Shown piece after piece: positions 52,801 to 64,000 of a stretch of DNA of 64,000 nucleotides. Where the stretch lies: positions 13,093,117 through 13,157,116 of the forward strand of contig VZSR01003798.1 of assembly GCA_013398615.1 (NCBI GenBank), written 5' to 3'. The notes under the pieces are model-generated. The model saw nothing but the letters and a program-made list of their open reading frames with translations. It made no database searches and had not been told where the DNA came from. The number at the start of each line of letters is the position of its first letter. The first letter of the stretch is position 1. The position numbers were made by a program, and so were the translations under genes. The stretch comes from Brachypodius melanocephalos. Lineage: Eukaryota > Chordata > Aves > Passeriformes > Pycnonotidae.

Positions 52801-55754
52801 ATTATTTGTAATTTTACTACTTCAGTTGATCAAAGTAATGGACTAGATGTTGACTTTTTGGATGTTTTGGCAGCATAGTTGGAGGAACTTGAAATTATTA
52901 AGCAGATGTTCTCTGCCATAAGTAGGGGCTTGCTTTGCTCTAATGAGATGCAGTATTTGTTACAATGAAGGAAATTGCTTGTGGATTTGCTATAATGCAT
53001 TTCACATACACTGGGTTACATTTATACTGCAGCAATGAAAAGAAAATACAGTAAAAGTCTACATTACTTTTCAGATCTGATGATGTCACCAGATTGATAT
53101 TATTACATCTGAAAAAAGATCAAGCTCAACTTTTTGAGGTCTGTTTCTGTTTTTGTACTTGATATTCACCTCAGTGGTGAAATGGGTCCAAACAGTTAGC
53201 TCTTTGTGATCTCTCTCCAGAGGAATCACTGTGCTATTCCAGCAGAATCAACCAGAGTGGGTTACACCTCAGTGTTTTTAGGCCTCTGACCAAAATTATT
53301 CAGAAGCAGATCTCCTCCCTTTGTAGATATACGAGCAAATTTAATGCACAGTTTCTCTGGCTCTTTCAAATTCAATTTTAAATCTGTGGTGTTTGGATTT
53401 CAATTCAGAGTTATGCAGTACAATATGGAAAGCAAATTAACAAATTCACAAGTTGACTCGGTGGACAAATGCCAGAGATTTGTATCAATCTCAGTGTAAG
53501 AGTGAGGACTGATCCAGAAAAATATTAACAAGAATTGTCTGTCCTTTGTAAAAGGCCTCAAACTGTGGCTTAGATATTTATTATGCACCATGCTTATAAA
53601 ACTTCCAAGATATCTAATGGAAACAGTGCACAAAAGAAGTCAGTTCTGCTTTTCATTTTATATACTACCATGGGGAATCTTTCTTCTGATGTTCATCCAT
53701 ATTATAAGTTTTTTCTTCACAGTGGGTAAGAGTTTCCTTGCTTTGAAAACAGAAATTCATCATAACAAGAAGGATTATCGAGCATATATAAATGCCAGTC
53801 CCAACTACTTATACTGTCTAAATTGGCAAAATCTTTTTAATTCCCTTCATAACACTCAGCACTACCAAGTAACTCCATCAAAACACTAACAGAACACTCC
53901 AGAGACACAGAAATGCCAATATTTAATTAATAATGTGCAACACAGGCACCCACATTCATATTAATAAGCAGCCTCATTTTTAGAGCAAACAGTAACATCA
54001 GTGAGAGCTGTGAACTCTGCTCCTTTGAAAGCCTGTGAGATGAAGTTGGAAATTGTCAATCTGAGGGCTCTTAAAGGAATGCCACATTAAAAAATACACT
54101 GTCATACTTAATCCTTTTGAACCCTCTGTAGTAGTTTATCTTTACAACCTCTCATCCTTTCCCCCACTCTTAAAATCCTGCACAGTGACTTCAGATGGAG
54201 CCTGAGCTCAGCGAGTCTCAGCCCTGAGCTGCAGCCACCTTGGCCTTCCTACAGCACAGAACATGGAGTCTTCTCCCTCACAGCCCACAGATAGTGGCTT
54301 TATCACAAAAAGAGAGGCTAAAGCAAATGACTTTCACCTGTATTTGTCACAGGCCAAAGCAGGGACACAAGCAGTTAGCACATTTCCAGAGTCAGCTGAT
54401 GTGAGACAGGAGCTCACAGGCACAGCTGAATCTCCCTGGGACAGCCCCTCCAGCAGCACCCCTGGCATCCCTGGAGATGGGCACACCTGCAACCTGAGGC
54501 ACCTTGGATGTCTCACTTTGGGCAAGAATTGCTCCTGCTGCAAGTGCCCTACACCGTGTTTAAACGTCAAATACCACTAAGCCACCAAGGAGGCAAACAC
54601 AGCAGTCTTGCCAGATCTGAAAGCTGACATCTTCCAGACTTCAGCAGGCTCCCGACAATTTTCAGCCAGCCACAGCTTCTGACTTGTGACCTTGCACTGC
54701 TCTTGGTAACCAAGGGTTTTGGGCCCACTTTAGACTGACCCAAAGCTCAGTTTCAAAACTGAGAAGTGTTTAGAACACTAATCAGATAAAATCCATGAAT
54801 TTTAGTGGAACCAGAACTTGTATTATCTACCCTTTTAGTATATGTAGGTGTTAATTTCTAAAGCCCATCTTATGCCATAGAAATTACACAAAGAAAATAG
54901 TATTTTACACCTAAATTTTCTGGAAAGTGCAAGTTCTACTGCTGAGAGTATGCATAACGAATTTTTGAGTACACAAATGGAAACTGTGAACATAAATGTT
55001 TAGATTCCCATTTGACTCTCTCTGAAGTTATTGCTTTTTTTCATATTAGCTGAGACTGGAACAGGCTCAAAATTAACAAACTGTAAGTGTAAAGTATCTT
55101 AATATGTAATTCTTCCAATATAATGTTACATACTTAGAAGAAATCAATCTTCCAAAGCAGATGGGAATGAGTCTCTATTTACTAGGACCCTTTTTATAGT
55201 TTATTTCTCCATTTCTCCATTACTTCAGTGTTTGGAGCTTTTTAGAACTAGAAATACACATACTATTTTCACTTTTTAGGATAACTTTCAATACTTAAAA
55301 AGTTCAGTAGAATAAATGTTTCTCTTCTAGCCACCATTTTAATTACTCAGGAACACATACAGTAAAACAAAAGACAGAGACATTTTGGGGAGGGGTAAAG
55401 AAGGAAAGTACTTTGCTCTCTGGTATGATCCTAAAGCCCTTCTTTGTGTACTTGTAATTTGAAAGAAGAGTCTGAATCCCATGTTGCTGTTTTCTGGGTC
55501 CCTGCTCATATACCCATCCAAGAGAACCATCCCAGACTCAGCATCAGCTCCCTGAACCTCTGAGCAGAGGCTGCAGGTGCACTCTTTGAACTGAGCATTT
55601 AAAAAAAAAACTGTGAAAATTTCTAGTGAGTTCCTGAGCCTCCATGGAATTATGTACATACCAGTTCTCTGAAAACAAAGAAATCTGGGTATTATCAGCC
55701 TGCAAACTGTTCACTTTTTTAGTTACATGTGGAATTTTCTTCTAAATTACCTCA

Positions 55755-55800
55755 TCCAAGAGCCATTGAAGTGAATGGGAAAAACTCATGCTGACCTGAA
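55755..55800. repeat. Diverged palindromic repeat, copy 5
   Basis: GCCATTGAAGTGAATGGGA (55762-55780) is one base from the palindromic form CCATTGAAGTCAATGG and is followed by AAAACTCATGCTGACC. Confidence 0.5.
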
Positions 55801-58800
55801 CAATTCTTATACCATTAGGAGCTATAAAAAGTTATATTTATATTGCTTTTCTTTAACTTCAGCAGCAACCTGACTGGGAGCTCTGCAGCCTGCTACACAC
55901 ACAGCATCACATTAGGACAACTGCTCTTGGCTGGAACAGATAAATGTGAAAGCTTTTCTGAAATCAAACAGATGGAAAATACTATGAAACTATTTAAAAC
56001 CTTTTGAAATGCATAATTGAATCAATAAAAACTATTTCCACACATTAACTGAGGCAAAGATAGCATATTCACTTGATTTTTAAAACTGCAAGTTGTAAAA
56101 GAAACGTGTTGAATTGTACAAGAAATGTGTTAAATAAATACTTCATGCATTTAACAACAAAAATGGAACACGTCTTGATAATCCTTTGCTTAACTGCTGT
56201 GCTGCTTATTCAATATTCCCAAAGTTAATGCATAACATGTTAAAGTGATTACACAGTCCTGACCTTGCAGCTCCATTTTATTCTCTAGACTATTTCATAA
56301 ATTTGGGAGATAGGGCAGGATCACTAAGGTTCATGCAAGCAGTGCACACCTGCAGAACACTCTAACCTCAAGTTTCCCCCATATTCTTGTCCTCATACTA
56401 CAAGAAATGGTTGTGCAGATCTGCGTGACAAGGACTCCTAGGACTACAAACATGGATCTCATACAAAATAGTTTCCTTGTGAAGCTGTAAAATACATCTG
56501 CTCAGAGCATCTGATCCTGCATGGCTCTGCTACAAAAGGAATCTATAACCAAATAGAACAGATTTAGGAGAATTCAAGCTCATACTCATTTTTTGCATCC
56601 CCGAAGAGGTGTAGGAATAAGAACAGGATGCCCTCTTTTCATTGGTGTTTTGCTATAAAGAATTCAAAAAAAGTAAAAATGTTGATTCAACAGCAAAAGC
56701 AAAACTTTGAAGTGAAATTTTGTCTCTGAAGCCTAATGGAGGGCTTTTCCCGTGGACAGTAGGAGTCAATAAACAATACAAGCTAACAAGACTAAAGCAT
56801 CCCAAAGCTCAGTACTCCTTACACAGTAACAGTTACCTGGACAGAGCAACCACCCACTACAGAGAGGGAGAAATAACACAGCCAAGAGCTTCATTTGTCC
56901 CCCTTCTCTCCCTTGTCTTGGCAAACCTAAACATAAAAAAGATTGGGTGCTACAAAATGAAATTGAAATTCCAAAAGGTTTTTTTAATCCTCTCACTGGG
57001 TAGGACTATAGGTCACCACATAACCTTTGGGAGAACTGACAGAAAAGAGGAATCAGCATTATCTTTATTTCTTATTCATACATGGCAGAGGTTTTACTGC
57101 TGAGAAATCTGTGCTTGATCCGAAAGGAAGAACTCAGAAAAGATGGAGACCAACCCCCTGGATTGCCAGGGCAGGTTAAATTCTTAAAGTGTGTTCATTT
57201 AAAGCAACCTTGCTCTATGCGAATTTTCACTCCTGGATAATCACATCCATAACCACACCCTCAATCCCTAGTAGGCCTCTGTTTCTAGGCTATCCTCTTA
57301 CCCATCTTTACACAATTCAGACTGCTCCCCAAATCAAAGGGATCCAAATCCTCAGCTCTCCACTTGCAGCAAGTTTTAGGCTGCTCTGCACAGCCACTGG
57401 ACACAGTGCTACGTAAGAAGTACAGGCAGATAAGGACTGGTACAGATTGATTACATGAGCTCATACATTGCTGACTCATGTAGCCCTGCTAATTACAGAC
57501 TTTCCCTGCCAGCCAAGTCAGACATTGAGAAAGTTGTGATAAAGTTACTAAATACTTAATATCAATAGCTTGTGTTTTGTGGATCAAAGCATTCTTGATT
57601 CCGTTTTATGGGGTGGAGGTGTTTGTTTTTAATTTATTTCTGAATATTGGATGTCTGCATATTGTTTCAAGGGACACTAATAGGTAAAACAGACAAATTT
57701 TATCAAAGTAAAACCACTCACTACCACACATGCTTTGCAAGTAACAAATCTTCGATCTACACTCTGTTCTAGCCTAAAAATCTTCAGTACCACACAATCT
57801 GGATACAATTCTGTTTCTACATCTGAGCCTGAAAGCCACAACATCCGTCCTTAACTTTCTGCTCCAACCAAAAGAACTAAAAAGTACGCTTTGAAATGAT
57901 GGCATAATTCTTCCTGGGACATTGCTCCCACTCACAATTAATGCAACTGGACAGGTCAGATGCTCTGAAATACACCAGTAAATATTGGTCAGCTGGACAC
58001 AGAGGGCAGTGTCTCTCTCTTACAGCAAACCTAGGCTACGTTTCTCTAAGGCCTGTAAGAGTAGGACAGATACGGCCTGTCTGCTCATCTCCTTTCTCTC
58101 ACTTTCCCATCTTACAGATATATTCTGTCTAAATGGTTTATCTTCCATTGCACTTCAGAGTGTCTTGAATTTACAGCTGAATGATAACATTTGATGCATA
58201 TAATTTCCCATTTTCCTAAAGGCACCAGCAACCGTTTCCAATTCTTGAGGCTCATCCAGGTGTCCATCTATAAACACCCCCTTCTTGCTCTCACCACTCT
58301 TAACCCTCCAAACAGCAAGTAGCAAAGTGAGGAAATTAAAGTATGCACAATGAATTAGAAACATTACATGTGGTGCATGTGATCTATTACAAGGAAATGG
58401 CTCATTTCAGTCACCAGAGTATCGTGCGCTCTGCTTAAAATACATATGCATTATTAATTATTGTAACAAACCACAGAATAAAAGGTAAAAGCCAGGCTCT
58501 AATATCACTAAGCTTCTTACAAATGCAAATCAAAATATGTATAATAGTAAATTTATACAGAAGGTGTAACTATAAAAGGTAAGTTGCCATGTGGAAGCAC
58601 TAGGTTTCCATATACATAAATATTGCAGCATTTTTTTTATTAAAGCTTTCTATAGAAGTACTTACATATTTCAGTAATACACAGGATATTTACAATTTCC
58701 AGGTCAAGCTCAACACAACAGATGTTCAGGAAGCAGATTTATAGATGAAGTCAAAGAAATGCCTCGGATACTTCACCACAACCATACTTTTAAAACTACA

Positions 58801-59540
58801 AATTTCCATTTGCTTTCTCTTGTGATCCATTCACAAACCAGCAATAAATAAAGGGGGTAACTGGGACACAGTGTAAGTGAACTTCTTGTTCTGCATTTGA
58901 ATAAATTCCAGTCTCATACGTGAGCAATATTTCAAAAACATTTCAGTTAAAAGTGAAATAGGATTTTCAGTAATGTGTGAAAAATGGATACTTCACTGCC
59001 TCACAAAGGATTTCCACTAAGCCTGAAGGAAATCAGAGATCATATTGCATCAGAATTCATGAGGAATTTTATGCCTTTAGTGCCTAAGCTCTTGTCAGTA
59101 ATTACAGGTATATGCTTCAGGATATCTTGTATCTATTCTCACGGAAGCAGGCCCTGTTTGAGTTGTAACTAATCAATAAATATAAACACCATCTACTCCT
59201 TACGTTTCAACTCTCCCAAAACTGTCTGATGCCTCACTCATCAATCTGTCTGCCCACAGCATTTCACAGGAAACAGGAGAAGCAAAAGAAAATTGTCTTA
59301 GAAAATACAGTGTGTGCAATTAAAGGACATGCACTGTAAAGAACAACTAACCACAGAATGGAAGAGAAGCAATCAAGATTTCTAACAGGTGGAGGCAAAA
59401 GAGAAGCAGAGAAGTATGGTCTGCTGCAATGAGAAATGAAGACTTCAAGCAGCTGCCTCATTGAATATAATACCTCGCAGCTGGGTGAACTGCAGCACAG
59501 CTGGATTATTTCTAGAGATACTGTGTATAGATTCCCAGTA

Positions 59541-59560
59541 TATATGTATATATACATATA
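59541..59560. repeat. 20-bp perfect TA-rich palindrome
   Basis: TATATGTATATATACATATA equals its own reverse complement. It sits in a short TA/TG-rich microsatellite-like stretch. Confidence 0.9.
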
Positions 59561-60214
59561 CAGTGGCAGGATATATGTGTATCTGTATGCTCACTAACTA
59601 GAAGTAAGTTACTTGAGAAAGTATAAATAAAACAGTAGGATGACTTGTTGTCCTCTGGGTGAAAACATTAGGATTTGTGAGTATTGCACACAAAGCTGAG
59701 AGAATGCAGCTCAGCACAGCCTCTCCTGAGCGCCAAGGAACTGGCAGTCACAAATCAGGGAAGGCCAAGCATTAATAAACTGGGACTTGGTTACCTTTGG
59801 GTCTCAAGGACTGCACTGCCAAGGATCCCAGGCATTCAGGAAACACGGCAGGGCCCACCTTCCTGACCATACACTGCCTCCTCACCTGTCACAAGGCTGG
59901 GTGCTGATTCCTGGCCCTATCAGCCCCTTCTGCCCCAGCCGATTTTGAATCACTCTTTGTGGTCCCCATCGGTAGTTAGGTTTGACAACAACAATGCTGG
60001 GGGACGCTGGGGACACATTTTTCCCGCCACAGAAAACGCAGCAGTGACATCAGTGCCATTTGACACACCCTGCTTTCAGCTACAGGAATTTTCATCCCAG
60101 TCGAAACTCAGCCTGACTCCAACTCTGCTCCCAGGAGCAATGCGGTGTTACAGGTTCTGTAATAACAAATGTCTCTCAGCACCAAACAGAAGAGAGAGCT
60201 GTCAGGAGCCAGCC

Positions 60215-60425
60215 AGGCCCGGCAGTGAGCAGGAATGGAAGAAAGGCTGCCAGGCCTTGCAGAGCTGCTGCAGGCTGCCCGGGGCAGGTGAAGGCGCTGC
60301 CCCGGAGCGGCAGCGGGAGCGCCCCGGGGCCTCTCCGAGCGCTGCAGCTCCAGCCCCGGCTGCCAGCAGCGAGCTCCTGACACCGCTCCGAGATCTGAGC
60401 GTGGCTCTGTTCCTAGAAACCCGCC
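60215..60425. promoter_or_regulatory. Intronic CpG island-like patch
   Basis: I count about 16 CpG in roughly 210 bases, in GC-rich sequence within an AT-rich, CpG-poor intron. This meets the usual feel of a small CpG island. It lies about 2.4 kb downstream of exon A in the gene's direction. On the minus strand a good donor, GACAG|GTGAGG, ends at 59886, so a non-coding alternative first exon from here is possible. A plus-strand donor-like GGGGCAG|GTGAAG at 60281-60293 also exists, so direction is open. Open frames across the patch are a by-product of GC richness. Confidence 0.45.
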
Positions 60426-62781
60426 TGCCTCCAGCCAGCATTTCAAGCCAAAGACGTCTTGACTCTACCAAGTGGAACTAAATCATGTGTACAGACACCA
60501 CTGTGATGATCCCCGAGCCACGTCCCTGCTCCTGCTATTGCCTCTGGAGCCAACATCCAGTCAGCCCGAACACAAGGCACAGCTGCACATGCAAAATCAC
60601 ACACGCACTGGGAACAGCCAGGATTCCTGGGAAATAAATGTCCTGCCCTGCAAACAAGTGCAGTCACCTGAAAGGGGAGCTCTGAAACTAGAGCTGATTT
60701 ATTTACAACAAAACCAAACCAAAACATCATTTGGAGGGAATGCTTGGTCAAGTATGTATTTTAGAAAGCTTTCCATTAAAAATTCGCTGTGAAATAACAA
60801 AACAAAAAAATCAACAGAACTGTTTCCATTTAAACTTAATATTCTCTTTACTTTGAGGGAAGAGGGAAGAGTCTTAACATCTGTTAGGGGTAAATCATGT
60901 CTGACTTTCAGTGGACCAAGCTCTGATTTGCAAAAATCTCTTTTTTTCTCTAAGAAAATGAAATTGCTCAAACTCTGCAGTACTTTTCTCCTTGTAATTT
61001 CCTTCACTTAGAAGGAAGAAAAAAGCCAAGTCCCCAAAGAAGAAATTTTTAGCTCTTTCAAGTTTTACACACTTAAGGGGCAGTTGTGACTGGTCACCAT
61101 TCTGAAGGACAGCCGGGCCAGTAAAGCCCAAGGTTCCTGCAGGACCGAGCAGAGAGCAGAGCTCACAGTGCCTGTGCCTGCACAGGTGTAACTCTACCAG
61201 CTGGAACAGGAACCCAGGGCTGGCACTGCTGCTTAAAAGGCTGTTTATTACACATACCTGGCTGACATTTTCAAACAGAAGTCAAAGCAAGAGGGTCTGC
61301 AGCTGACCAGGATTTTTTGCAGTTGTTGATCTGAAAATACTGCATTTGATGATGGATTTTGGATGCATGAAACTATCCAGGTATCCTCCTGAAGACAAAA
61401 TATAAGGCACAGGTTCTCTTGGAGGCGACTTTAATGCATCTTTAACCTTATAGAGAATTTCTGACAAAAAAGTCTGCAGCTGTCTCCCTCCTTTCAACAA
61501 ATGCAGCCATTCTTCATTAAGAGAGGCTCCTGTGGCCAGATCCCCAGAGTTACCCTTTTCAATCAACCATGAGGTTCTCTCCTTTCAATAGATTCTTTTA
61601 TCCAGCAACCAAAAGGTTATGAATTTTCCATCTCGATTAAAAATGAAAGTTAAGTGAACTTAAGATTTCAAATTAAAGAGTTCAATTATCAGTATGATTA
61701 AAACATTTATTATTTCTGAAGAGTTAAACTTCCTTACAGGTTTTATGGTTATGTCACTGTGATGTTTTCCCTCTGCCACAACTGGATCATTCTTCTCAAA
61801 TCCTGCCCTTAAAGTCATCATGTGCTATTGGTTGTCCCACACAAACCAGGTTTTTTCATTAAATACTCTAAGTTCATAGGGTTTATAGTCCCTCTAATGT
61901 GACTTTTTTAATAAAGACAAAAGTTTATGTTGGAGCAGCAGGAGATAAAATGGGTTAGAAATGCAGCTGCAGCAATCTGAATGAGGGAGAAATAAAAATA
62001 CACGTATTTTAAAAAAATAACAATAATCACACTTAACTCACCAGCAAGACAGTGCTGTGAATTACAGTTTAACTGCCCTTATTGATCCAGGATAAACATT
62101 AGGAGCAAGCTGTACTGTGCAGGGAGGGAAAAAGAAATGATCATGGCATGTTCTAGATCCCCTGATTCATCTTTCCTGGCAAAAGATAGAGTGAGTCAAA
62201 GCTGCTGTGTAGGAAGCAAGGAGAGGGAGGTGGGCTGAGCTGGCTCAGCACTGGCTGGGTCTTCTCAACTGGGCTTTGAAAAGGGATGCATCAAAGCCAA
62301 CACATGGTAAGCCTTCAGGGCCACCTTGTAGAGGTGATGCTGTCTGCAGAATGCGCCTTCAGCCCTGTGCCGGCTGGGCGCTGGCTCTTTCCTCTGCCTA
62401 AATGCACGGTACAAAGGGCCAGAGCTGTGCAGCTCTGCAATTCCTTCTGGGCAACTTCACAGAGCCAAACACGGCTTTAACACGAAACACAGCCCACACT
62501 GAATGTTCACAACTGGGGATAAAGAGGTGCAGCTCTGCCAGGCTTCACTGTGCCCACAAAAGATAAGACAAGGACTGAGACATGGCTACATGAGAAACAA
62601 ACATTATCAGATCTGAGTGTCAGATATAAACCCACCTCCATCTGCACTGACTCATGTTCAGCTGTAAAAATAGGTAACATCAGCTGTGGATCAAAGCTGC
62701 CTGATGGCTCCCACTAAGTAAAAATCACATCTGTCTTTCCAAAATACAATCTGTGTAATAATGCAAAACCAAGTTGTTTTC

Positions 62782-62787
62782 CCTTAC
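62782..62787 (-). other. THSD4: 5' splice site of exon A
   Basis: The minus strand reads GCAGAAG|GTAAGGG, a near-consensus donor that interrupts codon GNN in phase 1. It opens the 39 kb intron. Confidence 0.85.
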
Positions 62788-62890
62788 CTTCTGCAAAAGG
62801 TTCCCATTCATAAAATCGACCCATAAATGGCTTGTTATTGTATGATGCACATTGTACCTCTCTAATATTCCTGCTGCTTTCAGGACACAT
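62788..62890 (-). CDS. THSD4: THSD4 internal exon A, start of ADAMTS cysteine-rich domain
   Basis: This 103-base internal exon encodes 34 codons plus one base. It enters in phase 0 at an ATG (Met-Cys-Pro), which is internal and not a start codon, and leaves in phase 1. Visible features are Cys at codons 2 and 14, the IREVQC motif at codons 9-14, and the FMGRFYEWEPF run at codons 22-32, the signature where a thrombospondin type 1 repeat passes into the cysteine-rich domain. The 3' splice site is preceded by a U-rich tract and ends GAACAG; the 5' splice site is GAAG|GTAAGG. Reading on past the donor gives only a short tail before a stop. The phase match to exon B 39 kb away is the strongest evidence that it is real. 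Another ADAMTS-like family member remains possible, but an exon of this family is very likely. Confidence 0.9.
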
Positions 62891-62932
62891 CTGTTCAGAT
62901 TGAAAAAAAAGAACAAAAAACAAAAACAAGTA
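62891..62932 (-). other. THSD4: 3' splice site and polypyrimidine tract of exon A
   Basis: Read on the minus strand, an almost pure U tract broken by single G and C bases precedes CAATCTGAACAG and then the exon. The AG is at 62892-62891. This is a strong vertebrate acceptor. Confidence 0.85.
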
Positions 62933-63826
62933 GCATTATAATCAACAGCAAAATTATTTTTGCCTTCCTATTAATGAACTTTAGAAGGTTAGTGGAGGCA
63001 TTGCAAAATTCTAATCCAGATGAATGACACAAACTTCAGCAGACCTCTTTAAAACAGGTAACAAGCTGTGCTGTTAAATTACAGAATCAAAAGTGCCTGT
63101 TGAAGAAAATCAATTTGTGAAGTTAATGGAGAAACAGTTCTATTAAAAAAAAAGGAGTAAAGCTTTTATTGAGCTGTCATTTTCCTCAGCAACAGCACAA
63201 CACTTCATGATAAATTCAATATTGGATTAGAATTACTTCCTTTTCACAACAGCTTCACATTTTTCATCATTAACTTGTTGGGCTCAGATTCAACAGAGCA
63301 GAAACACTCAACATACATGCTTCCATAGCTTATTAAAAGTTGACCACAGCAGCTTCTTACTCTCAACCTATGCTTCCATACCATATTTCTACTTTTCCTT
63401 TTGTATTTCTACATTCTGCTGTTAAAGTCCCTCCATGACTTTGCATTTTAACTCATGCCTTCAGACCCTGAGCTCTTGAAACTAAGGAGTTGGTATAGGA
63501 GTTTTGCAACTAAAGAGCTGCTTCTATACAAATGTGTGCACACACAGGTGTGAGGCAGGGCAGGTTTTACAGGTGAAAGTAGAATTCTTCCTCAGGTCAC
63601 CTTTGGCAGACCAGCCTTGTTTGCATGTGAAGTAGATTCCAAAAGCAAATACAAGTTAAATACTTAATGACTTTGCTCTGCCTGAATCCTCACATTACTG
63701 TAGTTACAGTAGATTACTCTGTGTGTGGGCACATAGAAAGGGGAAGAAGACTTCTACCAAATGCAGGGGGTTAATTAGAACAATTTCTATGCCTGGAAAA
63801 AATAGGCAAGCTTTAGGCACAGATGC

Positions 63827-63845
63827 TTTTTTTTTTTTTTTTTTT
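63827..63845 (+). repeat. T19 homopolymer
   Basis: A pure T19 run in the intron upstream of exon A, with no other structure nearby. Confidence 0.95.
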
Positions 63846-64000
63846 GCATAGCCTTTAGATAATAAAAATTATTACTAAAAATACTATTCAGAAACAGTAG
63901 AAATCACATGAAGTACTCAACTAGAATAGCAGAATATTTTTTTCTGTATGACATGTTGCAAGGGAATGCTAGAGACAACATTTTATGAAAACAGCATGGC

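Larger units (their letters stand above)
23563..62787 (-). other. THSD4: THSD4 intron between exons A and B (39,225 bases)
   Basis: This is one long intron bounded by the donor of exon A and the acceptor of exon B. Inside it I can support CR1 fragments (27.8, 32.9, 42.3, 48.7 kb), CpG-dense patches (25.65-26.35 and 60.2-60.4 kb), a 13-bp minisatellite (26.35 kb), a 16-bp triplicate (42.63 kb), diverged palindromic repeat copies (39.4, 41.3, 55.8 kb) and an AT-rich inverted-repeat cluster (49.8 kb). The remaining stretches, including 28.0-32.9, 33.1-39.4, 43-48.6, 50-55.7 and 56-60 kb, show no recognisable coding exon, RNA gene or repeat by eye; open reading frames there have chance composition. 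Confidence 0.8.
23426..62890 (-). other. THSD4: Partial gene span, ADAMTS-like matrix gene, probably THSD4
   Basis: Two minus-strand exons 39 kb apart form one continuous reading frame. Exon A ends with one base of a codon (G) and exon B begins with TG, restoring a Val codon, and both have consensus splice sites. The joined peptide reads from a WEPF motif into the CELNC motif, as expected inside the cysteine-rich domain shared by ADAMTS proteases and ADAMTS-like proteins. THSD4 (ADAMTSL6) has no protease domain; it is secreted, binds fibrillin-1 and promotes microfibril assembly (established knowledge). I favour THSD4 because the GYRFYVRQ and VIDGTPC wording matches my memory of it and because its introns are very long, while ADAMTSL4 is compact. 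The rest of the gene (N-terminal thrombospondin repeat, spacer, C-terminal repeats and PLAC domain) lies outside the window or was not found. Confidence 0.75.
62891..64000 (-). other. THSD4: End of the THSD4 intron upstream of exon A
   Basis: This is 1,110 bases of the preceding intron, cut by the window edge. Apart from the acceptor region and a T19 run at 63827-63845, nothing recognisable was seen. Confidence 0.7.

Noticed and set aside
59945..60481. 178-codon plus-strand frame and overlapping minus-strand frames over the CpG patch
   Set aside because: Several frames on both strands are open at once, which is expected from GC-rich, stop-poor DNA. None shows family motifs.

Overview
The window looks like a piece of a bird nuclear genome. 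It is AT-rich, has no prokaryotic-style coding, and has few repeats. The clearest repeats are CR1 LINE 3' ends of avian type (27.8 kb, 42.3 kb, 48.7 kb). Order and species cannot be fixed from the sequence.

Only two stretches are convincingly coding. Both lie on the minus strand and are consecutive exons of one gene. Exon A (62788-62890) and exon B (23426-23562) have clean AG/GT splice borders and matching phase: A ends after one codon base and B begins with the other two, giving Val at the junction. Together they encode about 80 residues of the cysteine-rich domain of an ADAMTS-like protein. The motifs (an FMGRFYEWEPF run, then [13 protein letters not shown] and VIDGTPC) best fit THSD4 (ADAMTSL6), a secreted matrix protein that helps assemble fibrillin-1 microfibrils. 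The 39 kb intron between the exons fits this gene better than its compact paralogue ADAMTSL4. That assignment is from memory of the family, not from a search.

Layout, left to right (the gene runs right to left): 1-23425 is the start of the intron after exon B, running off the window. It holds A-rich tracts, a polypyrimidine tract joined to a CAG|GTGAGT site at 17.6 kb that looks like a recursive splice site, and a small CpG cluster. Exon B follows at 23.4-23.6 kb. The 39,225-base intron holds two CpG-dense patches (25.65-26.35 kb and 60.2-60.4 kb), a 13-bp minisatellite, CR1 fragments, short diverged copies of a palindromic CCCATTGA-type repeat, and a very AT-rich inverted-repeat cluster at 49.8 kb. 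Exon A is at 62.8 kb, and 62891-64000 is the end of the preceding intron.

The other open reading frames, up to about 190 codons, lack splice context, family motifs or sensible composition and are treated as chance. The observations most worth following up are the candidate recursive splice site, the two intragenic CpG patches as possible alternative promoters of a short isoform, and the AT-rich inverted-repeat cluster as a candidate conserved regulatory element.
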